This document shows, one piece after another, positions 28,510 through 40,332 of a stretch of DNA of 64,000 nucleotides (positions are counted from its first letter, which is position 1; every line of letters starts with the position of its first letter). The notes under the pieces were generated by a model that did not search any database, was not told where the DNA came from, and worked only from the letters and a program-made list of their open reading frames with translations. The stretch covers positions 40,052,164 to 40,116,163 of the forward strand of contig CM075941.1 in the NCBI GenBank assembly GCA_038030265.1. The letters run 5' to 3'. Position numbers and translations under genes: made by a program. This DNA is from Corythucha ciliata (Eukaryota > Arthropoda > Insecta > Hemiptera > Tingidae).

Positions 28510-30440
28510 GTTAAGTAAATTGATATACTTGGCCAAATATATATCAAAAATAAGAATAATTGATATCATAAACATGTATTCCGACATTTCAAAACATTTT
28601 TCGATGACATTAAAAATTCCTTTATAAAATATATATTTAAAAATTAGTTGACACGTATTAAAAAAAAACGAAAAAATATAAGTATTTTGTTTCTGATCTC
28701 ATTTTAGGCTAGCCCGCCGCTTTCCAAATTACCTGAAACAAATAAAATTATTTTTGTAGCTGATAGCTGGCCAATTAGTATGTATATTGCCTAATAGCTA
28801 TCAACGATTGACGTTCATAGTTAAGCACCCAGGTGTCTCCAACCCTTCACCCCTCCACGCAAATTGGAGATATTTTAAAGGAGGATAATCAAGAAAATGA
28901 AACCTCATCAAAACTACGAGGCCGCGTCATCTTGATGTAATGAAGCAAAATCTTCTGATGACATTTTCAGCTGTCATTCCCGTTCATTCAGTGAAGGCAG
29001 TAGTTTGTACTTGAATTTCAATGCTTTGCCTTGTATGTTTGCTTCCAATAGTTTTCTCACCCCATTATTTCGACTACTAAAGCCCTGTTCACACGAAGCG
29101 ATTTTTCTAGTGAAATCGCTTTCAATCCCCACAAAAACATGTGATTTCCATGAAAGGTAATCAAAGCTCATATGATTTTCCTCAATGTGCTGTGAAAATC
29201 GCTTCGTATGTACAAGGCTTTAGAGAGGAGGAAATTGGCCAATTTGTTTGACGTTCCCTCTATTATTCATCTGTGCTGACTGGTTAAGTCCCACTCAACA
29301 CCAAGCAGAGCTTAGGAGCTTACACGCGCCTACCATAATTTAGTATTTCGCATACGAAAACGTTAAAACCCTTGGCAACGCTTTAACGGACATTGTCGAC
29401 CCGGCCCTTACTCAATTAGCCGAGCAAAAGGCTTGTGAAAAAGCATCTTCATAATATTAAGGCAATAGCTTTATAGTTTGAAGGCATAACTTACGTTTGG
29501 ACAATTTGGCGCCGGTCTGAGCCAGCCATGTTGCTGATATAGTTACTTAGTTATAGGTATAGAAACTTTGTCAATATCAACATTTTCGAATACTTGAGCA
29601 GTCGTAGCTGGTAAATAGCAATATTGGTGATGTGTTAAAACGTGTTCATGCAATCAAACAATTGTTTTGAGTTCTTACTTCTTAGGGGTGTGTGGACACC
29701 CCTGAGAGAGCTCTCAGACACTTTTGAAAAGTTGCACGAAAAGTGCCTGAAATTAAATTTGTTTAGGGTCGTTTACACGAGTAATAAAATTGCGAGACTC
29801 TGGTAGGCGTTCATAATTATAGTTAAATTCAATGGACCTCAGGTGAGGTGCTCCATAACGCTGACCATGTTAAAATTCACAAGGAATTGAATTTTGCAGG
29901 AAAAAGCAATCGTTTTTGAATAGGAAAATCACTCTTTTTCTATAATGCGCAACGTTGGTTTTTTAGTCGATGAGTCACACCCGCCTTATTTCGTGTCGCG
30001 TACTTTAGACACATCGTTACAGGCGTTGAAGGACCATTCATAATCAAAAACGTCACCATCGGTTACCTAAACATACACGTTAGCTTTGAAATGAGCATTC
30101 CCCGAGGCACAGCGATTTCTGGGAATGGGAATAAAACAATCTAAAAAAGCGACCCAATAAAAGCCCGGCTGTGTCGCGGGCACATCCCACATTGCAGGGT
30201 GGATGATGATGAAGGGTACCGGGAGGGGACTTTCCGATACTAACTGCCGAACTCTGCTATCTTTTTAGTTAGCTGTTAGGTGGAATTATATTTCATTTTT
30301 AAAAATACGATAACCTCGTTCTTCGACGAAACGAAGGGCCTGTTCCAACCTGACTCCTAGTCACACCGTAGGCTGTGTGACTACCGTCTGAACAGCCCCG
30401 TAGTCAGTCCATAGTCACATTCTCCCTCTCTTCATGTTGT
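28510..30440. other. No gene recognised; MITE-like repeat at 29080-29222
   Basis: AT-rich. At 29080-29222 AAAGCCCTGTTCACACGAAGC and its inverse at the right end form ~30 bp terminal inverted repeats with TA-type flanks, a MITE-like unit. The 45 bp to its left (29035-29080) is also present at about 62350-62400 and 63695-63745, so the MITE sits in another dispersed repeat. The rest has no supported feature. Confidence 0.5.
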
Positions 30441-30443
30441 ATA

Positions 30444-30854
30444 CAGTGGAACCTCGATAACTCGAACCTCACGGGTAAATGAAAAAATTAGAGTTATCGA
30501 GAACTTCGACTAACCGGGGTTCGAGTTATCGGGGCCTAGAATAACCGATTTCGAGTTATAGAGGTCCCAAGTTAGAAGACCTCTTCTAAATCCCCTCTTC
30601 GATGTGATAACTTCGAGTTATAGAGGTGAAGTACTCAAAACTTCGACTTATAGAGGTAAAAGGAGGACTTAAGAGGTTCTTAAGGATGATTTTTTGGTCC
30701 ATGAGCCTAAGAAAATTCGTCTTATCGAGGTTTCAGTTCGACTTATAAAGGTAAAAATGAAGGCAAATTGTAAGGAAAGTCAAGGGGATTTAAAAAAAAA
30801 TTGGTTTATTGAGGAATTCGAGTTACTGAGGTTCGAGTTATTGAGGTTCCACTG
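30444..30854. mobile_element. Tigger/pogo-type MITE, TA TSD
   Basis: Left end CAGTGGAACCTCGATAACTC and right end inverse of CAGTGGAACCTCAATAACTC, flanked by TA at 30442-30443 and 30855-30856. CAGTGGAACCTC is the terminal motif of Tigger/pogo transposons, which duplicate TA. The interior repeats variants of TTCGAGTTAT and has no transposase, so this 411 bp unit is non-autonomous. Its TIRs differ from those of the Tigger at 34011, so that element would not be its obvious partner. Confidence 0.85.
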
Positions 30855-30906
30855 TATTAGGAAAATTGTAGGCATCCACAGTTTTACATTATGTATAATG
30901 CGACAG

Positions 30907-31113
30907 TCAAAGTTAATTTACTTGCTAGGGATTATATTATTGAGATTCCCTAGGTAAATTTATTGGCGTTTCCTGCTCGTTTCAGATGAAGTTGATTGGA
31001 GCCATTTACACTCGTCTTTGTTTAGGGATTGTTTTAAATCAACTTTGTATGAAACGAGTAGGAAAATTCAACTTTACCTAGAGAATCTCAATAATCCCTA
31101 GGAAATCAACTTT
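30907..31113. mobile_element. MITE-like inverted repeat
   Basis: Arms of about 75 bp: left has CTAGGGATTATATTATTGAG and CCTAGGTAAATTTA, right carries the inverse CTCAATAATCCCTAG. The arms also share GAAACGAG-type inner sequence. No coding potential. Target duplication was not resolved. Confidence 0.6.
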
Positions 31114-31500
31114 GACCGTAACATAATACGTATTTTGTCGGTGTAAAAAAACTTATTTTACGCGTAGGAAGTAGGACAAAAATCGCGGGTGGCTACAGAG
31201 TTATTTGACTACCGTCTGAATAGAAATGCGAGTCTATTTGTAAAGTAAAGAGAAGCGGCACAACATGCTGACTCGCAGTCTCGAGAGAGTCAGGAGAGGA
31301 TGACTACGTCCTCTCGTGACTACGGTAATCACAGCGCGTCAGTGTCCAGTGTCTAACGTCTGAACGGTCTCTGTTGTCTCAATGTAATTTGAATGGAAGC
31401 GCTCTCCCCTCGTGACTGTATTCACGTAGTCAGTGACTACCGACTGAACAGAGCCGAAAAGATTTGCGTCCACACGCCGAAAGAAAACCGTGATCGCCTC

Positions 31501-33160
31501 TCACTGTCGCTGCTTTGGCTGCAAGGCACGCTTCTTTATCCGACAAGTACAAGAGGCTTTAGGATATAAAGAAGCTATGTGTTTCGACTGACTATTTGCA
31601 AGACCGGAAACAATAAATATCTGGTCTTGAGGAACGTGACGAATTTTCTCCTCCGCTGCTATTGCTTTAGCTAAGCTGTAATGAGTGTGGGGTTTTTCGT
31701 TTCTTTCCAGATATTTTAGTGGGAAATCCTTGTCAAATACGTATGGAATATCATCCAATGGAATACATGAGTTTGGAAAGACCGCATCTTCTAACTCCAT
31801 TCCACAAGAGTCTTGAAAATCTCGTTTCAGCAAATAATTTCCTATACCTCAGAACCCTCTGATAATTTCTTTCTGGTAAAACAAATCCAATTGGTATATG
31901 GAAAGGGCTAGAACCTGACACTTAACTTCTTGCCTCTTCAAAAATCGTTTCAAAACCGCATTATAACTCTCCGATGCGTTAATAGTAATGCCACTACCAA
32001 GGACATAAATTCCCAATTCTTCCAGCAGCCATTTGGCGCTTATGTTACCTTCCAACATAATCTAGGAAGCGTGCGCTCCAATGCAAGGACATTCCCTCGA
32101 GCTTGGAATCAAACTCTGCCTCATTATCGCTGTCTAAAAGTCCCCAAATGTGAGCTGAATAGGTCTTTTCATCCTGTTTCTCAGTGTTACTGTTTGCCAA
32201 CCCAATGCTTCACGTCCTGTTGAATATGGTTCCAACAGAATACATTGATGTTGTCCGGGAGGCGTTTCCTTATCCCGTGGCGGATCGCGGCCTCTCTGTC
32301 TGTTACAATAACTCTACCCTTAACAGATGGGATTCGCTCAGCAATGAAGGAAAAAAACGTCTCATGTACTTCTGCCGTTTTTTAGTGGTGCAGCATGTAC
32401 GCCAATGGAATTACTGGTTGCTCACGAAACAAAGGGTGAGTGAAAACCAATATTGATAAATAGAAATCACCAAGGAGGAATGTTGTATCATAGAACAAGG
32501 TGGGATCGGCGATTGCTCCAGCTTGCTCGAAAAGCAGAATCGTGTTATTGCTTAGACACAGTTCTATTTTGGATACAAACCCGTCCAATTCACCGCTTAA
32601 CAAGTACAGCCCATAAATGTCATCGTGACTCAACAGCTTGCGTTCTCTTTTACCGAAGTATTTTCCACTTGCTTCTTATCCCTTGGCTGGAGTACTGGCA
32701 AGTGTACAATACTGGTCTCTTTGGCCTACAATTTCCTATAAACGTCTATCGCATTGTCCTTGATGAACGATTTTTGAACCTTCAACTGAGATTTTGCCGT
32801 TGGGACGAATTTCCGATCGTCTTATGGCTCCCATGGGGCAAATGGACAACACCGTCAAGGCTGCCTACATAATGAACCAAAGTTATTGCGTCTTTGGAAT
32901 TAAGCAGAGAAAGGGCTCGTTTCTGAAATCTGGAGGACTTATGAAAATTGAAATAATCACAAATGATGGTCCCATGCCGGTAATCTCCTCCGACCTTTGT
33001 TTCTCCATCTGTGCTGGTCTGCTTTCCAGTCCCCATTTTCTTCTTCATTTTCGTTAAAATATATGAAGAGCTCTCCTGGCTGAGGCTTGACTGGAGGATG
33101 ATCAATAAATTTAGACTTATCGGTTACTTCCAATAAATTTATATATAAATTTACTTCCAA
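31501..33160 (-). pseudogene. MULE-type transposase, second family
   Basis: Reading down the minus strand: an N-terminal region (33105-32782), then PTLFYDTTFLLGDFYLSILV and PVIPLAYMLHH (32633-32382) carrying the first catalytic Asp. In another frame comes VKGRVIVTDREAAIRHGIRK then NINVFCWNHIQQDVKHWV (about 32340-32210), with the second Asp (TDRE) and the C/W-H motif. NASESYNAVLKRFLKRQEV (32058-31849) has the Glu region. A terminal piece with SGLANSQSKHIASLYPKASC then TCRI resembles a SWIM-type zinc finger. At least three frameshifts make it inactive. It is a different family from the MULE at 21870. Confidence 0.75.
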
Positions 33161-34008
33161 TAAATTTATAAACTAAGCCATTTATTGCTTACTAAAAGGG
33201 GCTTAACAACCGCGCTCATGACGGATTATTCAAACCCCGGCGCGAAATTGATTAATTATTGAAAAAAACGAGTAATAAAAAAGGTACAAGATTAAAAAAT
33301 ATAACCTTAAAGACTCTTACTCGAAGCAATGTTTCAAACACACCTTTCTCAAATCCACAGGCCATCTGAAATATGATAAAAGTGGTGAAAAGTAGATAGT
33401 CGAGCGTAGTATTGATCAAGATAAGAAAACTTCTTAATACAACAATCCAAGTTAAAAAAGTGGGGCGGGGGCGACTCCAAATTTACTATTTTTGAGTTTC
33501 ATCCACGAATAAGCCGACGGAATAAATTATTGTTCTTAAGCATTTGTATAGGGCTGGCCGCCCACGACCACGACGGTGACCTCTTCCACCGTCCCGCTGC
33601 CCAACAATTGGTTGCTCGAGATGACCAACAATAGAGATCGGATGACTGATGGGCGCGGTGGCACTTTTTTCACTGTGCATCTCTGTACCCGTGCGGGGGG
33701 AAGTACCAGTAGTTAAAATAAATTTGACGTTTTGACCTCGGTGGCACTTTGGGATTGTGTTGGAGTAGTGCCACCATGCCAAATTTAGTAGAGATCGGAT
33801 GACTGATGGTCGCGGTGGCACTGGTCAGCAGATTAGGAAGTCCCATATCATACCATGGACTAGGGGCGGTGAGACTGATGTGGCAGACAGAGAGGGTTGC
33901 GTTCAAGGTCAAAGGTTTGGTTAATTGGTCAAATAAAACATAGTGAACGAGGCAAGAATCTCTCAATTACGGTTTCGGCCCAATCAAACGTAATAATAAT
34001 AATAATAA
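33161..34008. repeat. Non-coding; 32 bp direct repeats and (TAA)n
   Basis: GAGATCGGATGACTGATGG with following GCGGTGGCACT occurs at about 33632 and 33790. A short TAA microsatellite (33990-34010) is the target of the Tigger insertion that follows and resumes after it at 37719. No gene seen. Confidence 0.6.
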
Positions 34009-34669
34009 TAAGGTGAGTTGGGGGAAGTGCAGAAATGGGGTAAGTGCAGAGTATGCCCTTGAAAAAGAAACTCTTGGGCTGACATGGATGAGCTCTAAGG
34101 GTGGTGAAGGCTACTATGTTAAAGCACCAGAAAATGTCACTAGAGTGCGCTCATACTGTTTGTGTCCTCACAGTGAGGTTACAAAGTCACGCGTGTTTCT
34201 TCAACTTTGAGCTTGGTGTTTTTTTTCTCATCCGTCTCCATCCTGCCTCCTGCTTGGGATCCTAGATGACTGACTAGGTAAGTGCATACTTCAAATGTTG
34301 TAGTTTCTTTGTAAATATGGAATTTGGCTCTAACTTTGGTTATTTTGAAAATAATACCTACTCCGCACTTTGACCATTTTTTCCCCTTGCCGAGGGAAGT
34401 GCAGAGTAGGAAACATGAGCAAGTGGGGACCTCCACACTTCCCCCTCGTGAGTGCATCAGGTCAAGTGTGGAGTTCCACACTTCCCCCTAAATGGATGAA
34501 ACTAGGTGAAGTGTGGAGTTTCACACTTCCCCCTAAAGTATGTGACTGTATATACAAGCTGATGTACTTGAAGTAGAATGTACTTTTTGTCTTCTTGAGG
34601 AGTGAAGTTATGTCTTGTACATGAGCACTTCTGATAGGTATTTATTTTTTGCCAGATATTCGCTCCAAT

Positions 34670-35833
34670 ATGCCCAGAGAACGGAAGAGGACGACCCAAA
34701 AAGCCACACAGTACACCGCTGAAGAACTAGCCGATGCCGTTAAAGAGGTGAAAGCTGGAAGAATCACAACCTACCGGGCGTCCAAATTGTATGGTATTCC
34801 TTACAATACTATAGATGCTCGTGTCAAAGGTAAAAGAGGGGTAAAATCAACGACGATGGGCCGACCTACTGCCCTTCCATCTGATGTTGAAAAAAAAATT
34901 GCGGCTGGGATCAGAGAAATGGAGAAGAGTGGGCTAGGCCTGTCAAGGAAAGATGTGTTAAACCTTGTTGGAGAATACGTCCGACAAAATAATATAAAAA
35001 CACCGTTCAGAGATGGGATTCGTCAATGTGACTAGTTCATTGCATTTGCACAGCGTCACAACTTATCACTGAAAAAACCGCAGAGTGTTGAAATAGCAAG
35101 AAGACGTTGCATTGATCCATTTCTTATACATCCTTATTTCGACTTGTTGGACGAAACAATCAAAAAGTTGGGCCTAGAAGACAAACCTGGCCTCATCTTC
35201 AACCTTGATGAATCTGGGTTTTCAAAAGATCCCTCAAAAACAAAAATTGTCGGACAGATTGGCTATCCTGCCAAGCGCACAGTCAGTTCTCCAGGAAGGG
35301 AGAATATATCGGTTTTGCTTGCCGTAAGTGCTGATGGGGGTAAGCTCCCTCCTCTTGTTCTTTTCAAGGGAAAAGATGTTTGGGACGATTGGCTTCCCTC
35401 ACAGGATTGTATTTATCCTGGTACGTCCTTCGGTGCCAGGCCCAATGGATGGATGGATTCCTTTAGTTTCCAACGTTTTTTCACCAAAACATTTATACCA
35501 GCACTTGGTAACGAGAGACCTGCACTTCTGATATGTGATGGTCATAAATCTCACATTTCTCTTGGAGTTATTGAAGAGGCGAGACGTGAAAACATCACAA
35601 TCTTGATTTTACCCCCTCATTCATCACACATTTTGCAGCCACTGGACCTGAGTGTGATGAAGAGTTTGAAAGATGCGTGGGATGTGAAACTGTTGGAATG
35701 GCAGAAACGCAACTATGGACGGAAGTTGAAGAAGGCAGACTTTGTTTCTTTATTTTCAAAACTTTGGGCTGATTTAAAACCGGAATCTCTGGTTTCCGAA
35801 AAGGTGGGATCTGCCCCTTCAGCAGGGATGTAA
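34670..35833 (+). pseudogene. Tigger/pogo transposase (DDE_1)
   Basis: ATG at 34670 is chosen because MPRERKRTTQKATQYTAEEL begins a Pipsqueak-type helix-turn-helix (ITTYRASKLYGIPYNTIDAR). The frame continues past an amber TAG at 35033-35035 into FIAFAQRHNLSLKKPQSVEI, so it is one gene with a nonsense codon. A Trp usually occupies that place in the family, and TGG to TAG would explain it. The DDE_1 core is intact: LDESGF, CDGHKSH and PLDLSVM supply three Asp. A frameshift near 35790 leads out of the frame into the conserved GFRKGGICPFSRD. A GCCAG acceptor-like site at 34651-34655 suggests an upstream intron. Confidence 0.9.
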
Positions 35834-36869
35834 TCATTGAAAGCAGCTACGATCCAGCAGCACTACGTCGCTGGAAAATGAGTCAGCAGAATATCTCCAG
35901 TAATTCGTTCCAACAAACTGAGCCCACTGCCACTTCAGAACAAGGAAACTCTGTCGACCCCACGCCCACCAATTCATTGATCCCTCTTGCCTCTGGTCTA
36001 CCTCCTGCCAATGCTGATTCTACAGGAGCCCCATCGTCAATCGATTGTGATGATGCCCCTTCGATTCAAACCCCAACTTTTACTGAAAAAACATTCCAAA
36101 CCAGGGAGAACAGTAGCCTTCAAAGAGACGAAGAAGGGTGACCAAAGGTAGAACTGGGGTCATTACTTGTGATGAGTTTTTCCAGGAATTAAAAAAAAAA
36201 AGAGGCTGATGAAAAAGAGCTTCAGCGACAGAAACTTTTGAAGAAAGCTGAAAGAGAGAAGAAAAAGAATGCTCCAAAACCTAACGTGAAAAAGCAGAAA
36301 AGGAAGCGAAGAAATGACAGAGCAACATCAAGTTCAGAAGAGGACAACTACAGCCTAAGAGATACAGATGATGAGGATGCGGAGGAATATATGGAGCGAA
36401 TGATTCGGGAATCAAGGGAAGAATTACAGGAAGCAGATGAAGAAAGGCAGGAAGCAGAGGAAGAAGTACAGGAAACAGAGGAAGAAGGGAACGAAGCAGA
36501 AGAAATGGAACAGTTACCTAAAGAAACACAAGAGTTACCAAACGAAGCAGTTCAGATGGAAGAGGAAACGGCGAGAGAAAACTCCAAATTAAATGAATTA
36601 GATTGGGTGTTGGTAAAATTTGCTACAAAAAAAAAACAATTAAGTATTATGTGGGTCAGGTTGTAAAATTTGAATTTGGAGATCCAGTTGTCAAATACCT
36701 GAGAAGAATTAAGTCATGTACAGAGGAATTCAAGTTTGCCTTCCCTCCAAAAGATGATATAAGCCTAGTCGATGAAAGTGATGTCATTCACATTTTACCC
36801 ACTCCTCGCATTGTGAGGAGAGGGGCAATTGAGTTTAAATTTGATTTTGAGAGCTTTAACCCAGAGTAA
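35834..36869 (+). pseudogene. Tigger transposase C-terminal extension
   Basis: Continues the transposase after the frameshift: GGICPFSRDVII (about 35800-35830), a Ser/Pro/Thr-rich stretch (35878-36138), another break, then a basic segment (KNAPKPNVKKQKRKRR) and a glutamate-rich coiled coil (36340-36590). A final module in a third frame (36603-36869) has TIKYYVGQVVKFEFGDPVVK and RRGAIEFKFDFESFN. This last module follows DDE_1 transposases in several invertebrate Tigger elements; its role is unknown. At least three frame changes. Confidence 0.7.
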
Positions 36870-37858
36870 ATTTGAGTAGATAAGAGTTGACAGTATATAC
36901 TTACTTATTTTAAAGTGTCATCGTTTGCAATTTATATTCGAAGTACAAACTATGTGATTTTCTTAGACATATAAGTACAGATGTGATTTTCGAATTTTTA
37001 AGAAGTTCCTTTTATTATAACTACAACCTCCTTATTTGGTATTTTCAACCTTTAACGTACTTTAAGTTTGATTCGGTATGTAAGTACATTGTACTTAAGA
37101 GCGTTAAGTGGACTAAATAAAGTCTTAAATTTGTTTTACTTACCATTCAAATATATTTTACTTAGAACTTTTATTAAACTTGTCGGTACATTTAAGAGTG
37201 TTAAAAAGAGATTCTATAATAAAAGACTGACTGAAAAAATGATTATAATGTTTTTATATTGATATCTACTGTTTTAAATAAAGTTTTTGAAATTTCGAAT
37301 TTTGCATGTTTTTTGGGGTGTTCTCCGGACCCACGTTTTCAACTTTTCAAAACTGAGTAATTCGATGAATTTCTACCCGATTTTCAAATTTAAAAAAGCA
37401 AAAGAATCCCTGAAACCAGCTCTTTTACACACTTCCCCCGCCGCATTTTTAGATCAAACGACATGTGATTTGAAAGGCTACTCCACACTTACCACATTAA
37501 GTCAGGGTAAGTGTGGAGTACGGACAGAAACTATACTACTGCTCAGATGACTTATAATGATTTAATAAAACCTCAATATAACAACTAAACTTGTTAAAGG
37601 ATAGTCCAAGGAGTCTAATGAAAAAAAAAAAAAAAAATCTATCTGTAAAAATGAATTTCTTGAAGTCTAAAAAAGTTGAACTACGCAAATTGTACTCTGC
37701 ACTTCCCCCAACTCACCTTAATAATAATAATAATAATGATAATAATGATGATAATTGACTCAGTAATCCACCATTTAGGAGCTTGAGAGTTCGTACTCAT
37801 TCTCTATGCCAAATCTTTCCAAGATTGAATATGTGTATGAGTAGGTAAACCGATCTAA

Positions 37859-39700
37859 TCATAGCAGTTTGTTATTGTTACCTATGATAAATTCTTCTAT
37901 TTTGTAACATGAAGATCTTATCAAAAATTTTCTAATTTCCTTTTCAAATTTTTTGTTGTTACTCAGTTCTCTAATTTCCTTAGGTAAACTATTGTATAAA
38001 GTAATTCCTGCATATTCTGCACTTTTTTTGTAGAAATGAGTGGCATGTTTATTAATGCAAAGCTTGTAGTTTGCTCGAGTGTAGTAATTATGCACATCTC
38101 CTTGACTTTTGAATTTATTCAGATGTTTTCTCACTTTCTTAAGAATACTTAGTATATAAAACGGGACAACAGTTAAAATAGAATGCTTTTCGAAATATTT
38201 TCTGCAAGAGGTCCGGGATTTCCAAGATGAACATTTTCCTGATAGTTCTCTTCTGTACTCGCAAAATTTGGTCTATCCCAGTAGCATTTCCCCATACCTC
38301 AATGGCATACAATTGTGACTTGAAAAGTCCATAATAGATTTCAACAAGGTCACTAACACTCAGCAACCTTCTCAATTTACCTAGCATGAAGCAGGACTTA
38401 CTTAGTTTACTCTTTACAGATTTTAAATGCTCCTTCCAATTTAAGTTTTCATCAATCGTCACTCCTAAAAACTTGGTGTGTGATACTTTATTTATGTTTT
38501 TACTGTTAATTTTTAGTGATAAATCTGCTGATGGCCTGCTTGTTACACTAAAGTTTACATAACACATCTTGTCTAAATTCAATTTAAGCTTATTTTTGAC
38601 TAACCATACCTGAAGTTCACTTCATGTTTTATTCAGAACTTGCGTTAACGTGTCAATATCATTTCCCGAGACTGTGATTGTTAAATCGTCAGCGTATAAA
38701 AGAACATTAGCTGGCTGGAGAAAAGCAGGCAGGTCATTAATGTATATTAAGAATAACACAGGCCCTAATATTGAGCCTTGTGGTACACCACAGCTTAGGT
38801 TTTGTTGCTTCGACCAACTACAATAATTTTTGTTTACTTCAACATTTGAGTTCGACCCGTGAGGTAAGATTCAAAGAGATTTCCCGCTATACCTCTAACT
38901 CCGTATGTCCCCATTTTATCCAGTAATAAGCGGAAATCCACTAAATCAAAGGCTTTACTCAAATCTGCAAAAATAGTCACGAACTTTTCTTTCCCATCAA
39001 GTTTTCTTCTTATTTCATTCGTAAGTTTGAGAATAGCGTCAGTAGTTGACTTTTTAGGCCTGTAACCATATTGGTACTCACTAATTAATCCTAAATGGGA
39101 AGTTGGTTATTTAAATTTGAACAATACAGCCGCGTAGTTTTTTTTACATAATGCATTTCGGGCCCAATCCCGGTGCCCCTCATCAGCAATCTTATCGCCA
39201 CTACGGCAAACCGGGCGCCGGGTTAGTTTACTCTTAACAAACCGGCCGGGTTTTGCCGTAGTGGCGATAAGATTGCTGATGAGGGGCACCGGGATTGGGC
39301 CCAAAATGCATTCTGTAAAAAAAAAAAAAACTACGCGGCTGTATTGTTCAAATTTAAATAACCAACTTCCCATTTAATATTGAGAACAGCCAAATCAACA
39401 AAACAAAGATCAACGACTAATTAATCCTTTTCCTTCAAGCCACTCAACTAGTCTTACACAGATAGCTTTCTCAAATATTTTGGATAGAATGGGGAGATTG
39501 CCAGAGGACGATAATTACTCAATTTATTTGCATCAACACTCCCTTTCTTGAACAGCGGAGAAATTTTGGCTATTTTCATTTTATTTGGAAATATTCGTTC
39601 TTGAACATTGCATTAATTAAATAAGTCAAAGGCTTCAATATTGTCAACGCAATTCTTTTGATAATGTTATTGTTCAGGTACCTATTGATAGTCATAAGTA
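37859..39700 (-). pseudogene. Non-LTR retrotransposon reverse transcriptase
   Basis: LINE RT of the CR1/Jockey type. On the minus strand, SKIFEKAICVRLVEWLEGKG (about 39480-39421) precedes an insert (39093-39415). Then come YQYGYRPKKSTTDAILKLTN, motif A FADLSKAFDLVDFRLLL (about 38990-38930) and motif C LLYADDLTI (about 38705-38680). TKFLGVTIDENLNWKEHLKS and QKRTIRKMFILE lie in 38582-38139. The C-terminus NYYTRANYKLCINKHATHFY and ITLYNSLPKEIREL ends at 37859. Both palm motifs keep their Asp residues, but frameshifts near 38870, 38600 and 38135 and the insertion disable the gene. The upstream endonuclease was not found. Confidence 0.85.
39093..39415. mobile_element. Foldback insert in LINE RT, 13 bp TSD
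   Basis: Two ~115 bp arms (left 39098-39210, right about 39242-39376) are near-perfect inverse copies, including GGGCCCAATCCCGGTGCCCC and TTATTTAAATTTGAACAATA. ACTAATTAATCCT occurs on both sides (39080-39092 and 39416-39428) as a 13 bp target duplication. Long variable TSDs point to target-primed (LINE-mobilised) insertion rather than a cut-and-paste transposon. An unpaired ~35 bp tail ends the insert on the right. Confidence 0.8.
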
Positions 39701-40060
39701 TTTGAGGTCCTTAGACTTGTTAATATATTTAATATCTCTGTTTCTCTGGCAGGCTGGAGGAAAAGGATTTGATGGCACGTCGTTTTGAAAGATTCTATTT
39801 TATGATACGGCACACCTACAGCGTGCTCGACTTCAGGCTCTCCCATGATATTTATGTAATACATAGTTGTTGAAGTTTTAATTATCGAACACATGGTTGC
39901 CTCTAAAAAAATTGCTTTATTGTCGTTCCCTTTTTGCCTTTCCTAAAAATATACTTTTTTCTTTTCGCGTTTACTTTGCCTTCTTCACTGCCGCTCCTGC
40001 GGTAAACTTCAATTGGTTATGGGCCCAGAAGCGAATTAAGCGCCAAACGAAAGAAGAAAG

Positions 40061-40324
40061 ATGGATGTAAAAGTCGTACTTGACAAGCTCCATGGCACGA
40101 ACTGGCCGAGGTGGAAGAGGCAGATGGAATTGCTTCTGAAGCATCATGAAGTATTCGAGATCGAGGTTGGGACTTCTTTATGCCCCGATGATGGTGAATC
40201 GGAAGTTAAGAAATGGAAGAAGGCAGATTCTCTGGCTCAAGTCATTCTCGTTACAAACATGAACGATACAAATGTCGACCTGACTGCTACGTGTAATTCT
40301 GCAAACGAGATTTGGAAGACGTGA
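40061..40324 (+). pseudogene. Ty1/copia Gag N-terminal fragment
   Basis: MDVKVVLDKLHGTNWPRWKR then QMELLLKHHEVFEIEVG and WKKADSLAQVILVTNMNDT to NEIWKT fits the start of copia-type Gag (the L-G-NY-W---M---L and W---D--A---I patterns). The frame stops at TGA after 87 residues and the remaining Gag-Pol is absent. ATG 40061 is plausible as the native start. Confidence 0.75.
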
Positions 40325-40332
40325 GGTTTGAC

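Larger units (their letters stand above)
34011..37718 (+). mobile_element. Tigger/pogo transposon, full length
   Basis: Both termini are identical for 23 bp (AGGTGAGTTGGGGGAAGTGC plus AGA) in inverted orientation, flanked by TA at 34009-34010 and 37719-37720. It sits in a TAA microsatellite. Subterminal regions contain many GAAGTGTGGAG/CTCCACACTTC motifs (34395-34535 and about 37430-37515), as expected for transposase binding sites. It encodes a transposase and C-terminal extension on the plus strand. The element is 3.7 kb and damaged by a stop codon and frameshifts. Confidence 0.9.

Noticed and set aside
39107..39373. 88-codon minus-strand ORF
   Set aside because: It is a reading through the foldback; inverted arms give mirror-image frames with no coding signature.
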